Shown: positions 46,201-60,268, counted from the stretch's first letter. The stretch: DNA of 64,000 nt from Amaurobius ferox (GCA_951213105.1 OX578133.1:144453051-144517050), one strand, 5' to 3'. Made by a program: numbers and translations. Notes: generated by a model from the letters alone, not told the origin.

Positions 46201-49200
46201 TGCTTAGCAGATGTCAGCAATATTTCTAATTGTCAAGATATATTTGAGCGAAAGATAAATTAATTGGGTACTTCAAAATAATTTTACATGTTGTCATGTA
46301 AAAAACATCAAATATCAGTGTACTTTTCAACTTTAAAAACATTGTGCTGCGAATCTTGGTCAGCAGTACTTCGCATTGAAAGACTTAAAGTACTTGCATT
46401 ATGCAGGAAAAGTCATGCGCTGCTCATGCGCTGACTTTTAAAGTTTGTAATGATTATATATTTCAAACTAAAAGTGCTTGGTAAGTATAATGGATAAGTA
46501 AGTAATTTGTTCGCAACCTCAACAGATTAAGTTGTTTCAAATGTGTATCTTACTTTAGTTTCCGTAGGCTCATATTATATGTTGTAAACAAAATACATGA
46601 GGCTGAAAACATTGAATACTATATTGGATTTGCGAAACGTTATTCACACAAAACCATTTCGGATCCTCGTCCATCAAACTGGAGCCGCCACCGATCTCTA
46701 TAACATCCTGTTCAGTATGTTACTCTTTATTATTTGAAACCTTGAGCTTTAAAACATCCTGGAAAAATTCCCAACTCGATTTTATTGAGATCTCAGCCAT
46801 CCTTCATTAATAACGGAACTCCGTTGAATATTAACAGCGTAATTTCACCGAAATATTAACCTGGGTATGGTAAAAATCTTATTGCGTAAGGATGACAAAG
46901 TGATAAATTCGCTGAATACCGCATGTACTTTTAATAAGATTTTAATCAAATCTTTACTAAACTATAAGGCCAATGCTCTGGAGAATTAAACATGTAAGAG
47001 CTTATGAGTACGAAAATGTATCAAAGGTACTTTCATAAGCTAAAAGACGGAAAACTGCTTTTAAGAGGTACTAAAAGTTTATTTGGGGGACTTTGCTTCA
47101 AAACAATAGGTTTCTCTTTCATTTATGGCTTCTAATAATGAGTAATTTAGGGTCGTAAATCTAAAAGACGAAGTTTATGTATTTTCATTCAAACGCATGT
47201 TATATCGATTATTTTCTACTGGAAATTTTTTTTTCGCAATATTAGGAATATTTTTCGAAACTGTCTAATATGAAAATAACCACGAATTTGTTATAAAAAT
47301 GCGAATCATCAAAAATAAACTGTGAATGGGATCAACTATCTTAAAAAGGAGAGTTGGAAAAGTTTTGTATATCAGATATCAAAATAAGACAAAACTTTGT
47401 TTCAATCAGTTTTATATTTTGTTCTGTTTAAAAGAAAGTATTTTTTCTGCCAAAGGTCAAAAATCTATAAATTTGCCATTTATGAAGAGTCACTTTTAAA
47501 CATTGCCCTATCTATCTGTGCAAAACCGATAATACCGTTTTCCCTTACTTTTCCGTCTTCAGCGAATTGGAACGGGATTTTGTACACTGTTAACATATTA
47601 CAGAAATCTGAAACCGACGTCACATTTTTTTATTAAAGTGCGTGACAGAGCATCATCCTGTTCAGAAATGTAACGTAAAATGTTGAACGCTCTGACGGAT
47701 ATATTTTACATAAGCCATCAAATGGCTTTTTCACTCCTCCCCTCTATCTCGGAAACTCAAAAAGTAGAATTCTTGTTTTTAAATTTTCTGACAGGTAGGT
47801 GCAATGAAATAGGACTTTATTAATTTCGTTTATTTTGTTTCAGTCACTTTTTTATTAATGCGTCAAATACAGTACATTCGTTCTTCTATGAAATCTCCTC
47901 TTTTGCACCTGAACTCTGAAATTAACCCTAACGAAAATATTGAACCGATTCAACGGTACAAAGAGAAAATGCTGCATAAGCATGTAAAGAATGTCATGAA
48001 TTTTATCATGATTATGCTAATGTCGTGCGCAGAACACGAATGTACATTTTGTAATATTTCGCCATGCCTCTGACATGACTCAAACAATTGTAACCAATCA
48101 TGTACACAGATATAACCATATACGCACATACTTGACTTGATCGTCTCGTGTACAGTAGTAAAGCGAATATTTTAAATTCAATGTTTATTTTCTAATTTCT
48201 CTTTAAATTTAGACCAATTTTAACATATTAAGATAAGTTCAGATGAAGTAAGACGAACTGTACTGTGACTGTGCCATGCTCAAACTGTAGAAGACTATTT
48301 TGACTTATCCAACGCTTTATTTAATACTCATTAAATATCACAAAGGTAATTTGACGTGCAAAATTCAAGAATGATTTTTAAAAGAAGATTTTTATTAGGC
48401 AAGGACCAGTGTCTGTTTGTACGTTTTTCACTTTTGAAGGAAAACTGATCAAACTTGGAGCGCAATTGACACCAAACTTTTCAGATCTATTTATTTATAC
48501 AAATTATAAATTAGTAATGTTCTTCAATATAATCGGTTAAAAATCTCGCTGGGAATGTTGATGATTGCAGGAAACGGCTCGTTTTTATCTACAAAGAAAA
48601 TGTGTGAATACTTTTTGTAGATAAAAAACGTAGGTAAACTTTATAGCTTCATTTTATTTTGGACTTTCCGAGTTCATTATTTAGCTCAACCGGTCTTATT
48701 TGTAAGAGCTTTAACATATAAATACATGAACTTATAGATACCAAGCATTGCAATTTGAATAATTAAGTCCTGATTAATAAATACATTTTTCCATTTAATC
48801 AAATTATAATATATCTTTGTTTATTTTTTATTAATATTTAAAAAAAAAATTTAAGAACTCAAGGAAAAATATAAAATATTTATTGCGGGCATACTGTTCG
48901 TCCATTACGCAATGTATATCTGAGAGCATACTATTACCGCAGGTGTTCATTTTATTATCTCTTTTTACATATAGAAAAATAAATGCAAAAATAAAAGAAA
49001 TTGCCATGAATTTTCTCTGTTCTTTTAACACGCAATATAAATAGACATTTTTAAAGTTAATAAAGTCGGTGGCATTTACTGGATAACATTTTGGCACCAC
49101 TTGTGACTTGTTGACAATTTTTGTTAAAAAGTTTTAAATGAAGGAGTATCAATGAAAATGAGATTCAATTACAGGAGTAAGTGCAATCGAAAGTATCAAT

Positions 49201-50905
49201 ATCTTGATAGTAATAGCATTATTTTTGAATGCTTTAATTTATAGAACTCTCAAATGAAATAAAGTTTTAATATAAAAGTACATAAAATTGAATTTAAGAA
49301 ATCTGAAATGTTGATACATTTGATTTGTTATGAAATAGATGTTGCAATTCAGTTCCTTTAAGTTACCTCTAATGGGATTATAAACTCATTTCTTATATAA
49401 TTTTGGTTTGAGTGTAAATTATCTGCCAAAAGCGAAGCTTAAAAATGCGGACTGCAACGAAACAAACTCTTAAAAAATAAAGTTTTTAGGTTATGTTAAC
49501 CTAAAGTAATTTATATGCTAATGTTTAGTTTATTGTTGTTCCATAACATGGCAATCACTTCTTGACTTTTTTAATAAATATATTCCTTGTCAGTTCTTTT
49601 CTTTTAATTGGATTTTTATTCTCATGTATATTAGTTTCCACAATTTTATTAAATACTCCAAATCCCTTAGCAGTGAAATTTTTTTATCTGGTCTCGATTC
49701 TATGCATAAATTTGAAGCAATGAAATTTCAATTGATAGGAAGATCATTCTTTACGATCATTTCAATTCGTTTTTTTAATTCATGTAAGGACCTGGATTTT
49801 GAAATATTTAATTTTGTAAAGAAATGTCCAATTGAAAAGTTAGAGTTTTGCTTATTATTATAGGATAATGGGCGCTCTGAAATAAATGAAAATAAGGCAA
49901 GATATTGAAATTTGTATTCAAATGTATATTTATACACAAAATTAAAAGTTTGTTGATTTTTTTTTACTTTAGCACTACTTATCTAAGATTTCCGATAAAT
50001 GATCAAAGAAATTAAAATTTGGATCCAAAAAGAAATTTAGAAAGTAAAAGTTAGATTTTTCACAAAACTAATTTTGTCAGTACATTTTAGGTGCATATTT
50101 ATTTCGTCTTTTTGTTTTCCTATATAGAACACATTCAGTTAAAATTCGCCTATGACACCAATTACTACAAAATTCTATTATGGAATAACTGAAGATTTCC
50201 TATAAAAGCGACACATATAAGTATCCAACAAACATACGTAAGTATACGACAAATATATTTAAAATAAGTATGTGACAAATATACGTAGAAAAGCGGCAAG
50301 TTTGTAAATATAAACATAACATTTAACTGTTAATAATATTGATCTTTCCTTGTTATAAGTTGATCCGAAATGTTAATTACTTTAGTTTTGACAATTTACT
50401 CCTTTAAAGCAATTTTTTAAGTGCAGTGCATCTGATATCCCATTAGTTTAAAAATTTATATCCCCTTAAATTGTGCTTTAATTTATTTACAGATCATATA
50501 ATTATTCACCAGTATTGCTAAAGTCGGACAAATCGTTACACACTTGTCAAAATCCAATCTATAATCTATTCATAATTAATTTTTTGCAACAAATAAGAAA
50601 GGGAAAAACTTCAGATTACAGATGAGTGGAAATTTATTTAAAATTTAATTTTTATATTTTATGATTTAGAAAATTTTAGGGGTGTATGTGTATTCCTGGC
50701 ATTGACAGCCCCTCTCAGGATCCCCACTCATATTTAACATAATGCATTTCTGTGAAAGTTTTGAGATTTTCAATCATCTTTTTCCTAAAACTCAACTATC
50801 TTAGCCCAATGGAAAATGATGGCATCTAAAGTGCAATTGTTCTAAGCTTTCTAATAATATTTCTAATCTTCTAATCTTATTATCTACTTTTAAATTTATC
50901 TGCTA
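46201..50905. other. 4.7-kb unassigned stretch
   Basis: AT-rich with short ORFs only (e.g. 47397-47636, 47858-48073, 49624-49863), none with a recognisable domain, codon bias or paired splice sites. I see no transposon ends. Confidence 0.35.
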
Positions 50906-53266
50906 CTACCTGCATACACGTTCTTCGTACGGAATATATAATATAAATAAACTTAAAATTCACAATCATGTGCAAATTCCTATAGTATACTAAATGACAT
51001 TTTTAATCAAAATATTCTGTTAAAATATTTTGTATAATGCTCCTAAAAAGAAGTTTAAGAATATCTGTTATCGCTATACAAAATTATCTTCACTGGCAGA
51101 TCTGAAGAATAAACCATCCTGGCCCCTTTTGTAAGCAAATTTACAAAAAATATGGAATTGAATCAATATTAACGCAAAATAAAAGCGTTAAAATTGTATG
51201 GGACCCGTACTACTTATATACGCGAATATTAGAAGATATAACTTGTATTAGCAGATTACATGTATAAATTGAAAATATCAATAAAGCCGTAATCTTTAAA
51301 CCTGAAGGCAGTAATTGATTCCAATATATGCCAAAATGAAAGTGCTGAAATTATATGGGAAGTACTACTTATAAATCCCGTACTACTTATAATGCCATAG
51401 ATTAGAGCATATGTCCGAGTGGTTAGTAGAAGATTACCGGTATTACAATATGAGTCTCAAAAATCTTTGCCAAAAAAAAAAACAGATGACATAATATATT
51501 GAACGTGTCAATAATCCCCGTAATCTTCACACCAGAAGGCCGTACTTGATTCCAATATATGCCAATATATCAAAATATATGTCAATATACCTGTACTATT
51601 TATATTCTCGTATATTAGAAGATATACCCGTGCATTTGTAGTAGATTACTCGTAAAATGTACGATATATGAATTTCAACAATTTTTGCCGCAATAAAATA
51701 ATGGCATAATAACTTGAAAATATCAATAATCTCTGGATCAATAATCCCCGAAAATATCAATAATAATAATGTTTAATCCTGAAGACCGTAATGGATATTA
51801 TCCAGTCAAAAATGCAATGGCAATGAAATTTATTTTATATGTACTTATATTCATTATTCAAATCGGAAAAGATTTAATAAAAATCGTCTGCGCATAAACA
51901 CATCGGATTTAAATCCGCTGCTAAGCGACGTGATATCATTCCCTTCAAATAAATTGGTGCACAAAATATTGTCTGAATAATGATATCTCTATGGAAGGTT
52001 TGGCGACATTTTTAAAAAATAGCCAAATTTATCGCCAAGTGGCACTGTAAAACTGACAGTTCCACTTGGTGACAAATTGACGAAACATCATTACAATACT
52101 ATCCCGTAACAAAACACAATTAATTTCATTTATTTAACGCAATTTTATCAATTTCAAAATATTTTTATAGATTTACAAACATTTTTATCACTTTGGTGAC
52201 ATTTTAAAAATTCGATAATTGTGTTATTAAATAGGACGGTTGGACTGACAGACAAATGCTAACGAAGCATCATTTCAGTACTCTCTTCTAAAATAACAAA
52301 ATTAATTTCATTGATTTAGCGTCGTTTTTATCAATTTGGGGACATTTCCGTCAATTTGGCAACGTTTAAGAAAAGTTGCCAAGTTAGCGATATCCCGCCA
52401 AATTCGTAGCTCTGAATTTGCAGATCTGAATAAAACATCCTTATCCCGTTTGTATATATTAAATTAAAACATTAAAATTGAATTAGAAGAAATACCCATT
52501 CTACTTTTTTTCTGTTTCAACAATCGGTTAAATGAATTTATTGGCTGAACACAATATATGAGTTTATTAGCTAAGCACAGTATATAAGCTTGAAAACTAT
52601 TTGCCAAAATAAATGAAAGTGATGTACGCAGTCCGTAATTAATATAATTAAAAGAAAAATCAAACCGTTCATTTATAAGACATATTTTTATATCCATTTA
52701 TTTATTATTCAAATCGAAAAAATAATAATAAACATTAACAAGCACATTTAATTTAATTAAGTTGCCGAGCAACATGATATAAGATAGAATCTTCCTCATA
52801 AAATTCCAATAATTAAATTACCATTTTGATTTCTTAATACTTTTCATTGTTGATTGAAAGCTTGTGAAAAATAAACCATGGTGAGAGATTTTCCATTTAA
52901 ATTCATGTTTCAAACATTCATGGTTTCAAACAATTCATATTTTCAGAAAGTGTCTAATTAGCGCAAAAATCTTCCACAAAAACTCAGATATAAAGTTTTA
53001 ATTCACTTTCACGTTTTAAACAAACGATTTCCAACCTTTTCGTTTGGAGGAATCAGGGAGTTAGAGAGTAGAGCACCTAGGAAAAAGTTTCGTTTTTCAT
53101 TAATACCACAACAACCCCTGGTTTTAGAAACTCGATACTTGGATAAAATTCAAGTAGGACTATTTCAAGTCTACCCACAAAATTTCATCAAATTCGGTTC
53201 AGACGTTCTCCCGTGATGATGGTACAAACAGACAGACACTCAGATTTTTAATTTTATTTATATAGA
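50906..53266 (-). mobile_element. Full-length non-autonomous Helitron (minus)
   Basis: 5' end TCTATATAAATAAAATT on the minus strand from 53266, after A; 3' hairpin (CCGTACGAAGAACG) near 50918-50931 and a GTAG end at 50906-50909 (CTAG mutated). 2.36 kb, the uninterrupted counterpart of H1, with the conserved hairpin at 52031-52073 and no coding sequence. Confidence 0.75.
52031..52073. repeat. Conserved internal Helitron hairpin, third copy
   Basis: CCAAGTGGCACTGT pairs with ACAGTTCCACTTGG (one mismatch) around a short loop. Confidence 0.7.
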
Positions 53267-54695
53267 TTACCCTCTTTTTTCTTATAACTTATGTATCTCA
53301 CAAATATTAAAAGAGAAATTATTTGAGTTTGTAGAGAAATTCATCTGCTGCTTATATGTATGCTTACATCAGCATTTTCGTTCCATAGCTTTCCGGAGGA
53401 ACATTAAAAAAATTCTACTCTACGCATGAAAATCGTTTGATTTCTTCAAAATGTTAACAATATTGCTGAAATTATAACTAAAGTATTTTTCTTTTTTTCA
53501 ATATGAATAATTATATTTGTTTTGTTAGAAGGGTATACTGATTCCGCCTATGTCTTTTGAGTTGCAAACAGAACTTAAATGAAATGAGATCCACGTTCAC
53601 AGCATTTTAGCAAAAAGAGTGCAATGTTTTCATTACAGTTCATGTTAGCATCTGATAAATTATATAATTCTCTTATAAATTTAAAAGCATGTAAAATAAC
53701 AACACATTTAATATTACTGGTCATATTTTTTACGATTTTTCTAATAATTTTTTTCGAATAAAATGTTCTAAAACTGGGGCTTTCGTCAGGTTTTACATGA
53801 GTTTGAAATCAATAGTCTGCCTGTGTTTGCTAGTTGATATAATCGTGCAAAATATCCTCCGAATTGACCAATTGATTGGTGAAACATTGCATCCACAGAC
53901 TCACAGACAGACACAAAAAATTCCTTCAAAATGCATTTAAAACATAATCTGCAATGGATGGAGACTAACACTGGTTAAATAGTATTTCAGTTCAAAAATT
54001 AACAAAGTTCAATAGAAGCAACTAAAAACGTTATAAGCATACAGAATTAGTGTAAAAACCATTCAGAAGGAAGCAATACTTCAATCTAAATATATATCGA
54101 AAAATATTTTGTTTTTCTCCATGTTTAATTGTTAAATAATCAATAACCTTGGCAATATATAAATATATAAGATCATTAAATTATCAACAGTAAAGATTGC
54201 ACTTTTAAAAGTAAAATGTCTTTTTTAATATGACACCATTTAAGATGTTAAAATAATATTACAATGAGACCAGAGTGTTCCCGGACGTCAAAGAGCCCTT
54301 CATCAGTGGCAATGCAATAAAAGCGGAAAACATAAGTTTTTTATTCACAGTCAGAAACCGCGAAACAAAAATTTGCATATGAGTGGTTGGATTATTCGAG
54401 ACAAAATAAAATAGTTAAATTACCAAATAAATATATAACAGATATATAACTGCAATCCAGAAATAGACATGCCAAACATTTTAAAGTAGCATTAAAAGCA
54501 AGTATAAGGTGAGCTAACTTCCAAAAATTCAGACAAAGGTAATTCAACACGTAGAGAGTGGAGAATGAGGCTCTATGCAAAATTAGGGTTTGGACGGGAT
54601 CGAAGTTACAAGTTGAGCCGTGATAAATATAAATGAACCTAGTTAAAACGACTTCCATGGTCTTCTTGCCACCGTTAGTGATATTTAACCTTTCT
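53267..54695. other. Unassigned; hammerhead-like motif at 54277-54306
   Basis: No supported gene. The minus frame at 54392-54730 has no known domain. On the minus strand CTGATGA (54306-54300), a short GGGC/GTCC stem and GGAAC resemble a degraded hammerhead ribozyme core. Confidence 0.3.
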
Positions 54696-54841
54696 ATTAA
54701 CACTTTAGAACATACAGAGGGTGTTAACACATTTTTGTAACGATTTCGACTTTCTCCATGAATTAAATTTAAATTTTTAAAAAAACTGATAAGTCGGAAT
54801 AAGGTTTTATTTTCGTCTGCATCATTAAAGTATTCTTTGCT

Positions 54842-56943
54842 TTAAAATGTCACTAGGAAATAAACAATGGATCGAAGGCTATATTTTTGCTCTTTCCGAA
54901 GAGAAATAATCTTATAATACTCTTATTCGAAATTATAATACTCTTATTCGATTATTAAAAAAAGATGTGAAAAGCATGACTTTAATGTTTCTACAAGAAA
55001 ATGAAGTGACATAATTAATAAAAAAGGAAAGAAACGTCAAAGTTTACATTTGACTGGGAAAAAGGGGTAAAATGCATTCCCAACAAAGGTTGGTTCAGAG
55101 AAAATAAGGAAAGTTTTGCTAAAGGTTTTATGGTTATTGCTGGATTCTCTTATAACGGAAAACTTAAAATAAGAAAAGTAGAAGAAATGTCAAAATTAAC
55201 TCAGATTATTATCAGAAATATGCTTTAACACCTGTTTTCAAACAAGACATTCCATCACTTTACCCAAGCAATCTTCACTGTGTTAAGATCCATGATGATA
55301 AGGCTACAAGCCATACCTCTAAATCTACTGCTATATTTTTTGAAAAAATGAGAAATGTAACCGGAATTTAGGCTATTCCGTTTAAATGGATCCTACCCAA
55401 GTCAACCGACCTGTTTCCTATAGATTACTGTGCATTTGGACTTTTAAAACAAGATCTTTATAAGCAGCATTCAAAACATTGGATGGACTCTGGAAGATTG
55501 TGGTGGAGGAGTGGAACAAAATCAACCTTGATATTTTAAAACAAGAACGATCAATCATGCTTAAAGCATTGATCATGAAACACTTTCCAACTAAGTTTAA
55601 AATGCAATACATTCCTCGGTAATATTTTAAAACTTATCACAATACTACATTAATTTATTATATTTGAAAACTTAAACCTTCATTGAAAAAAATGAACTTC
55701 ATTCAAATGACGGCATTGAAATATAAATTGCCTGGTTTAAATATCTCTAAAATGCGATACATTCCACGGTAATATTTTTAAAACTATCGTAATACTACGA
55801 TAATTTATTATATTTGAAAACTTCATCGAAAACAACTGAAATTAATTCAAATGACGTCATAGAAAAAATAACACGCCTGGATCTCTCTATAAAAACAGCA
55901 TTTCATTCATAACTTTCTCCCATTCATTTCATTCATAACTTTCTCCCATTCATTTCATTCATCACAATACTATAATAATTCATTTTATTTAAAAATTAAG
56001 AGCATGGAGCTACAAGTAATTAAACTCCATGCTTAAAACTTCATCGAAAAAATCGTCCTTCTCTTTATGAAATCAATTAATATTTCATTCATATCAGCCA
56101 TGCAGACTCCATGGGCTGAATTATTTTGTGTTAAAGCAATACAGCAATTCTAATACAACTCATTCTACATATTTTGCTATTTACATTTTACATAAGTGAA
56201 AAATAGGCTTCGTTGTAGAAATAATCAAATTTGGATAATCATTTAAACTCAAATATATTGTATTTGCGTTGTTTCAGTATGTAGATACACAGAATTTAAG
56301 CAAAAATAAAGTAGTTTTAGGACGGATACAACACTCAATATGAATTAAAAAGAACTTAAAAAATCACGATTTTGAAACAAGATGGATGCCATATATCATT
56401 TTGAAGTGGGTCATGTGATATTTTCATTTCATGGTCACGTGATCTTTTCATATAAGAGGTGTAATTATTATATTTATTTTTATTTTAAAAACTACTGAAT
56501 ATATTTCGCTGAATTTTTATTATATATTTTATGGAACAATTTGAATATTACCTAAAATTTTCGAAGCAATTTGTGAATTTTAAATCCGCTTAAAAAATGT
56601 TTGAAAAATTAGGTCCCATAGGTCTCAATGTATTTCATTTTTCAACCCGGGTTCAATCCAAAACTAATTGGGTGTTATTATTCATTTATATTCCCATAAG
56701 TCCTACAGACCGTCTGAACAACATACTAAAATTTCATTTTGATTAAGTCATTTCTACGGCAGTTATCGTGCTAACGGACTGACAGACAGACAGACAGACA
56801 GACAGACAGAATGAACAAAGTCATAAACACTTTTCAACTTTGTTGTAAAGTGTTAAAAAGGTCTTTTATTTTGGAAATCAAGATGTAATAAGATAATTCA
56901 ACAAAACGGCTATCAGATTGAACATATTAGAAAATAAAATTCT
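54842..56943 (+). pseudogene. Mariner (DD41D, rosa-like) transposase fossil, split by a HINE
   Basis: The catalytic part is readable at 55128-55500: FAKGFMVIAGFSYNGKLKIR, later VKIHDDKATSHTSKS (second Asp), a stop, then WILPKSTDLFPIDYCAFGLL (third Asp). There are 41 residues between the two Asp, the spacing that defines the DD41D/rosa group. After the HINE, the C-terminal 'FWKSRCNKIIQQNGYQIEHI' (56878-56937) finishes the protein; its family ends 'WK-RC---I---GGYQIEHL'. The first catalytic Asp is not visible and the N-terminal part is badly decayed. Non-functional. Confidence 0.75.
55538..56859 (-). mobile_element. HINE-like repeat, copy 5 (minus), inside the mariner
   Basis: Full-length reverse copy: terminal tail 'aaaacaagaacgatcaatca' at the left, (CAGA)n at 56780-56810 and the 5' hairpin at 56826-56859. 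A 29-base segment ('cataactttctcccattcat' type) is duplicated at 55911-55965. Confidence 0.65.
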
Positions 56944-58465
56944 TATCTTTGTTTATATATATATTTCTTCAAAATCGTTACAAAGATGTGTGAACACCCT
57001 CTGTAGTTGAACAGTGTTTATGACTTTGTTCATTCTGTCTGTCTGTCTGTCCGTTCGCACGATAACTGCCGTAAAAATGGCATTATCAAATTGAAATTTT
57101 AGTATATTGTTGAGACTGTCTATGGAACATATGGGAATATAAATCAATGATATCACCCAATTACTTTTGGATTGAACCCGGGTTGAAAAAATGAAATACA
57201 TTGAACCCTATGGCACCTAATTTTTCAAACATTTTTTAGGCAAAGTTAAAATTCACAAATTGCTTCGAAAATTTTAAAAAATATTCCAATTATCCCATAA
57301 AATATATAAAAAAAATTTAGTAAAATATGTTTGATAGTTTTTTAAATAAAAATTAAAATATTAATGACACCCATAATATAGGAAGAGATGACGTGACCCA
57401 CTTCAAAATGAAATATGGCATTCATCTTGTGTCAAAATCGTGATATTTAAATTTCTTTTAAATTTATATTTAAAGTTGCATCGGCCCTAAAACCGCTTTA
57501 TTTTTGCGTTTTTTCTGTGCATCCATATTCTGCGCCAAAGCAGTTACAATATATTTGAGTTTAAATGATCATCAAACTTTGATTATTTCTACAACGAAGC
57601 CTAACTTTAATGAATACAAAGTGTAAACAAGTGATGGTAAGATAAGTTGTATAAGAATTGCACAATTTTTTTTCACGCAAAATTATTTAACTCTGGAGTC
57701 TGGAATAATAGTGTGTGAATGAAATACTTACTGCTTTTACATAGAGAGCCAGACGATTCATATTTCGATGACGTCATTTGAATAAAGTTGAATGAAGTTT
57801 TAAACATGGAGTTAGAACATACTTTTATCTCCATGCTTTTAATTTTTCAAGTAAAATGAATTATTGTAGTTGTGATAATTAAAATAATATCACCGCTGAA
57901 TATATCGCATTTTAGAGACGTTTAAATAAAATTAAAGTTGGGTAGTATTCTATAATCAATACTTTATGCATGATTAATCTTTCTTGTATTTATATTTAGT
58001 GTTGCATCCGTCCTAAATCCGCTTTATTTTTGCATATTATCTGTGTTTCTAAATTCTGTGCTTACGCAATTACAATATTTTTTTATTTTAAATGATCACT
58101 AAACTTTGAATATTTCTATAACGTTGCCTAATTTTAACGTATGCAAAACGTAAACAAAATAAGCGATTGTAAAATGCGTTGTATAAGAATTGCTGAATTT
58201 TTTAATACAAAATTATTTAGCTCTGGAGTCTGGAATATAATTGATATAAATGGAATATTCAGTGATTTTACTTAGATAGAGAAACAAACGATTTTATAGC
58301 ATTGCTTTTTTTGACGAAATCTTAAGTTTCCTATTATTGTACTATGGTAATTTTAAAAATATCACCGCTGAATGCATCGCATTTTAGCAATGTTTAAATA
58401 AAATTGCATTTAAGTTGGAAAGTGTTTCATAATCAATGCTTTATGCAAGATGAACCTTTCTTGTT

Positions 58466-59184
58466 AATTTTATTCCTGAACATGATTCTGAAGGTTCTTG
58501 GTCTTTTCTTGACGTACTCGTCTCCTACGACCTTAACGGCTATCATACTTCTGACTTTCGCAAACCTACGCATATTTAAATATTATTTTTAACGTTTGTT
58601 CCCTGGTTGCAGCTTTACATAATGAAATTAAATTTTTATTTAACCTTGAATATGAGGTCGCGTACTTTTTCAACTTCATTTATAAAAACATTTTCCACAT
58701 TAGTTCTAACTTTATTTTTCTTAAAACTTATCTTTCCCTGTCCTCTGATAGTTTACAGTATTATTCGAGTCGACCTTTTCATTATGTGATTATATATATA
58801 ATATATATGTGTAAGTCAATTATTATTATTTTATAAATTTTTTTTTTCTTTTCTTTTACGTTTTTTCTATTTTCTCAATCTGTTTCAATTTGTGGCACAT
58901 AGGAGTATCGAAATGGTCTTTTGTTCATAGTAACAGGCCATTAATTGAAATGTGTTACTACGATTCTGAAGCATGATACATACCTCCTGAAGATTTTACT
59001 ATTACATCAGCTTCATTCCATTGATTATCATACTAGTTTTTGTTTCGATTGTCATTTTATATTATGTCTGGTTTCTTGATTTTTCTTGTATATGAATAAC
59101 TTTTTCATAAGTATTTTCTGATTAGCAATTGCATTCAACTGTTTGTTATGGATGTATCACTATTTCTCTAAATTATATCATATT

Positions 59185-59193
<9 letters not shown>
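58466..59193. other. Unassigned spacer
   Basis: Nothing recognised; short ORFs without motifs. Confidence 0.3.
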
Positions 59194-59434
<241 letters not shown>

Positions 59435-59439
59435 TATTT

Positions 59440-60148
59440 ATTAATTATATAAATAAATAAAAATGAAAAATAATAAAATAAGTTGAAAAAATTAGAAAAA
59501 TCAAAAAATCGGAAAATAAGATGCATTAATATTAATGTTTGAATTTTATTTTCGGTAAAAAATTGTAACTTTAGCCAGTTTTGAAACTACGATTTGAGCG
59601 CCCTTATAATGGTGTATAGTTTCTCGTTTTTCCATTTTTTCTATGAATTCCTTGTTTAGTAAGAATTTTCATCTTCATGTTCATATTCTGAATTGCTTAT
59701 ACGGGTATTTGTCCTGTCTCCTGCTCTGACTCACTGGACGGGTCTGGGAGTATTACTGTGAACGTTCGTACTGCCTCCCTGGTTGTATTTCGATTTGTTC
59801 ATTCCGGTGCTTCTAGATACTTTAAGCTGATGAGGTTGATCGCGTATACACGTGGTGAAAGAAGAAGGGTTCATGCCACATGGTAATACAAATTTTCTTA
59901 ACGTTTCCTATTTTCATTTTCTGATGCCTGTAGTCTGAGTTTGAGTATTTATAGTAATGTACTATTGCTCAATCTGAAACATGCATTTGTTTGGGTTAAT
60001 TAGAATTAAATACTCAGACCTGAAGAGGAATTTAGTTCTGACTAATTATCGAATTTGGGCCGGTGCTGTTCTCTTCTCTCATCGGCATTATGGCCGTGAT
60101 TTTGCTTCTATGGTGATGTTAATATTACTTGAATTTTTATTATTACAT

Positions 60149-60154
<6 letters not shown>
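59440..60154 (-). repeat. 0.73-kb unclassified repeat bounded by (TA)n, copy B
   Basis: Inverse of 36930-37665, e.g. 'ttgttcattccggtgcttct' and 'gactcactggacgggtctgg'. The frame at 59981-60292 is a shadow running into the TA array. Confidence 0.75.
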
Positions 60155-60221
<67 letters not shown>

Positions 60222-60222
60222 G

Positions 60223-60268
<46 letters not shown>
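60155..60268. repeat. (TA)n then (TG)n
   Basis: TA array ending in TGTGTG directly before the mariner; the left end of the mariner is not recognisable there. Confidence 0.9.

Larger units (their letters stand above)
54715..57003 (+). mobile_element. Rosa-like mariner element, itself interrupted by a HINE
   Basis: Inverted ends of ~35 bases with few mismatches: CAGAGGGTGTTAACACAT... at 54715 and the inverse of ...ATGTGTGAACACCCTCTG ending at 57003, with TA duplicated at 54713-54714 and 57004-57005. About 0.97 kb without the inserted HINE (55538-56859). Confidence 0.8.
54696..58465 (+). mobile_element. Older HINE-like repeat, interrupted by a mariner, with two 3' halves
   Basis: Its 5' hairpin starts at 54696 (ATTAACACTTTAGAACA), is cut at TA 54713-54714 and resumes at 57004 (TAGTTGAACAGTGTTTATGAC), then (TCTG)n and the family body. 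A first terminal hairpin and CTTTCTTGT lie at 57950-57988, and a second 3' half (57990-58465) repeats the part from 57466. More divergent than copies 1-5. Confidence 0.65.
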
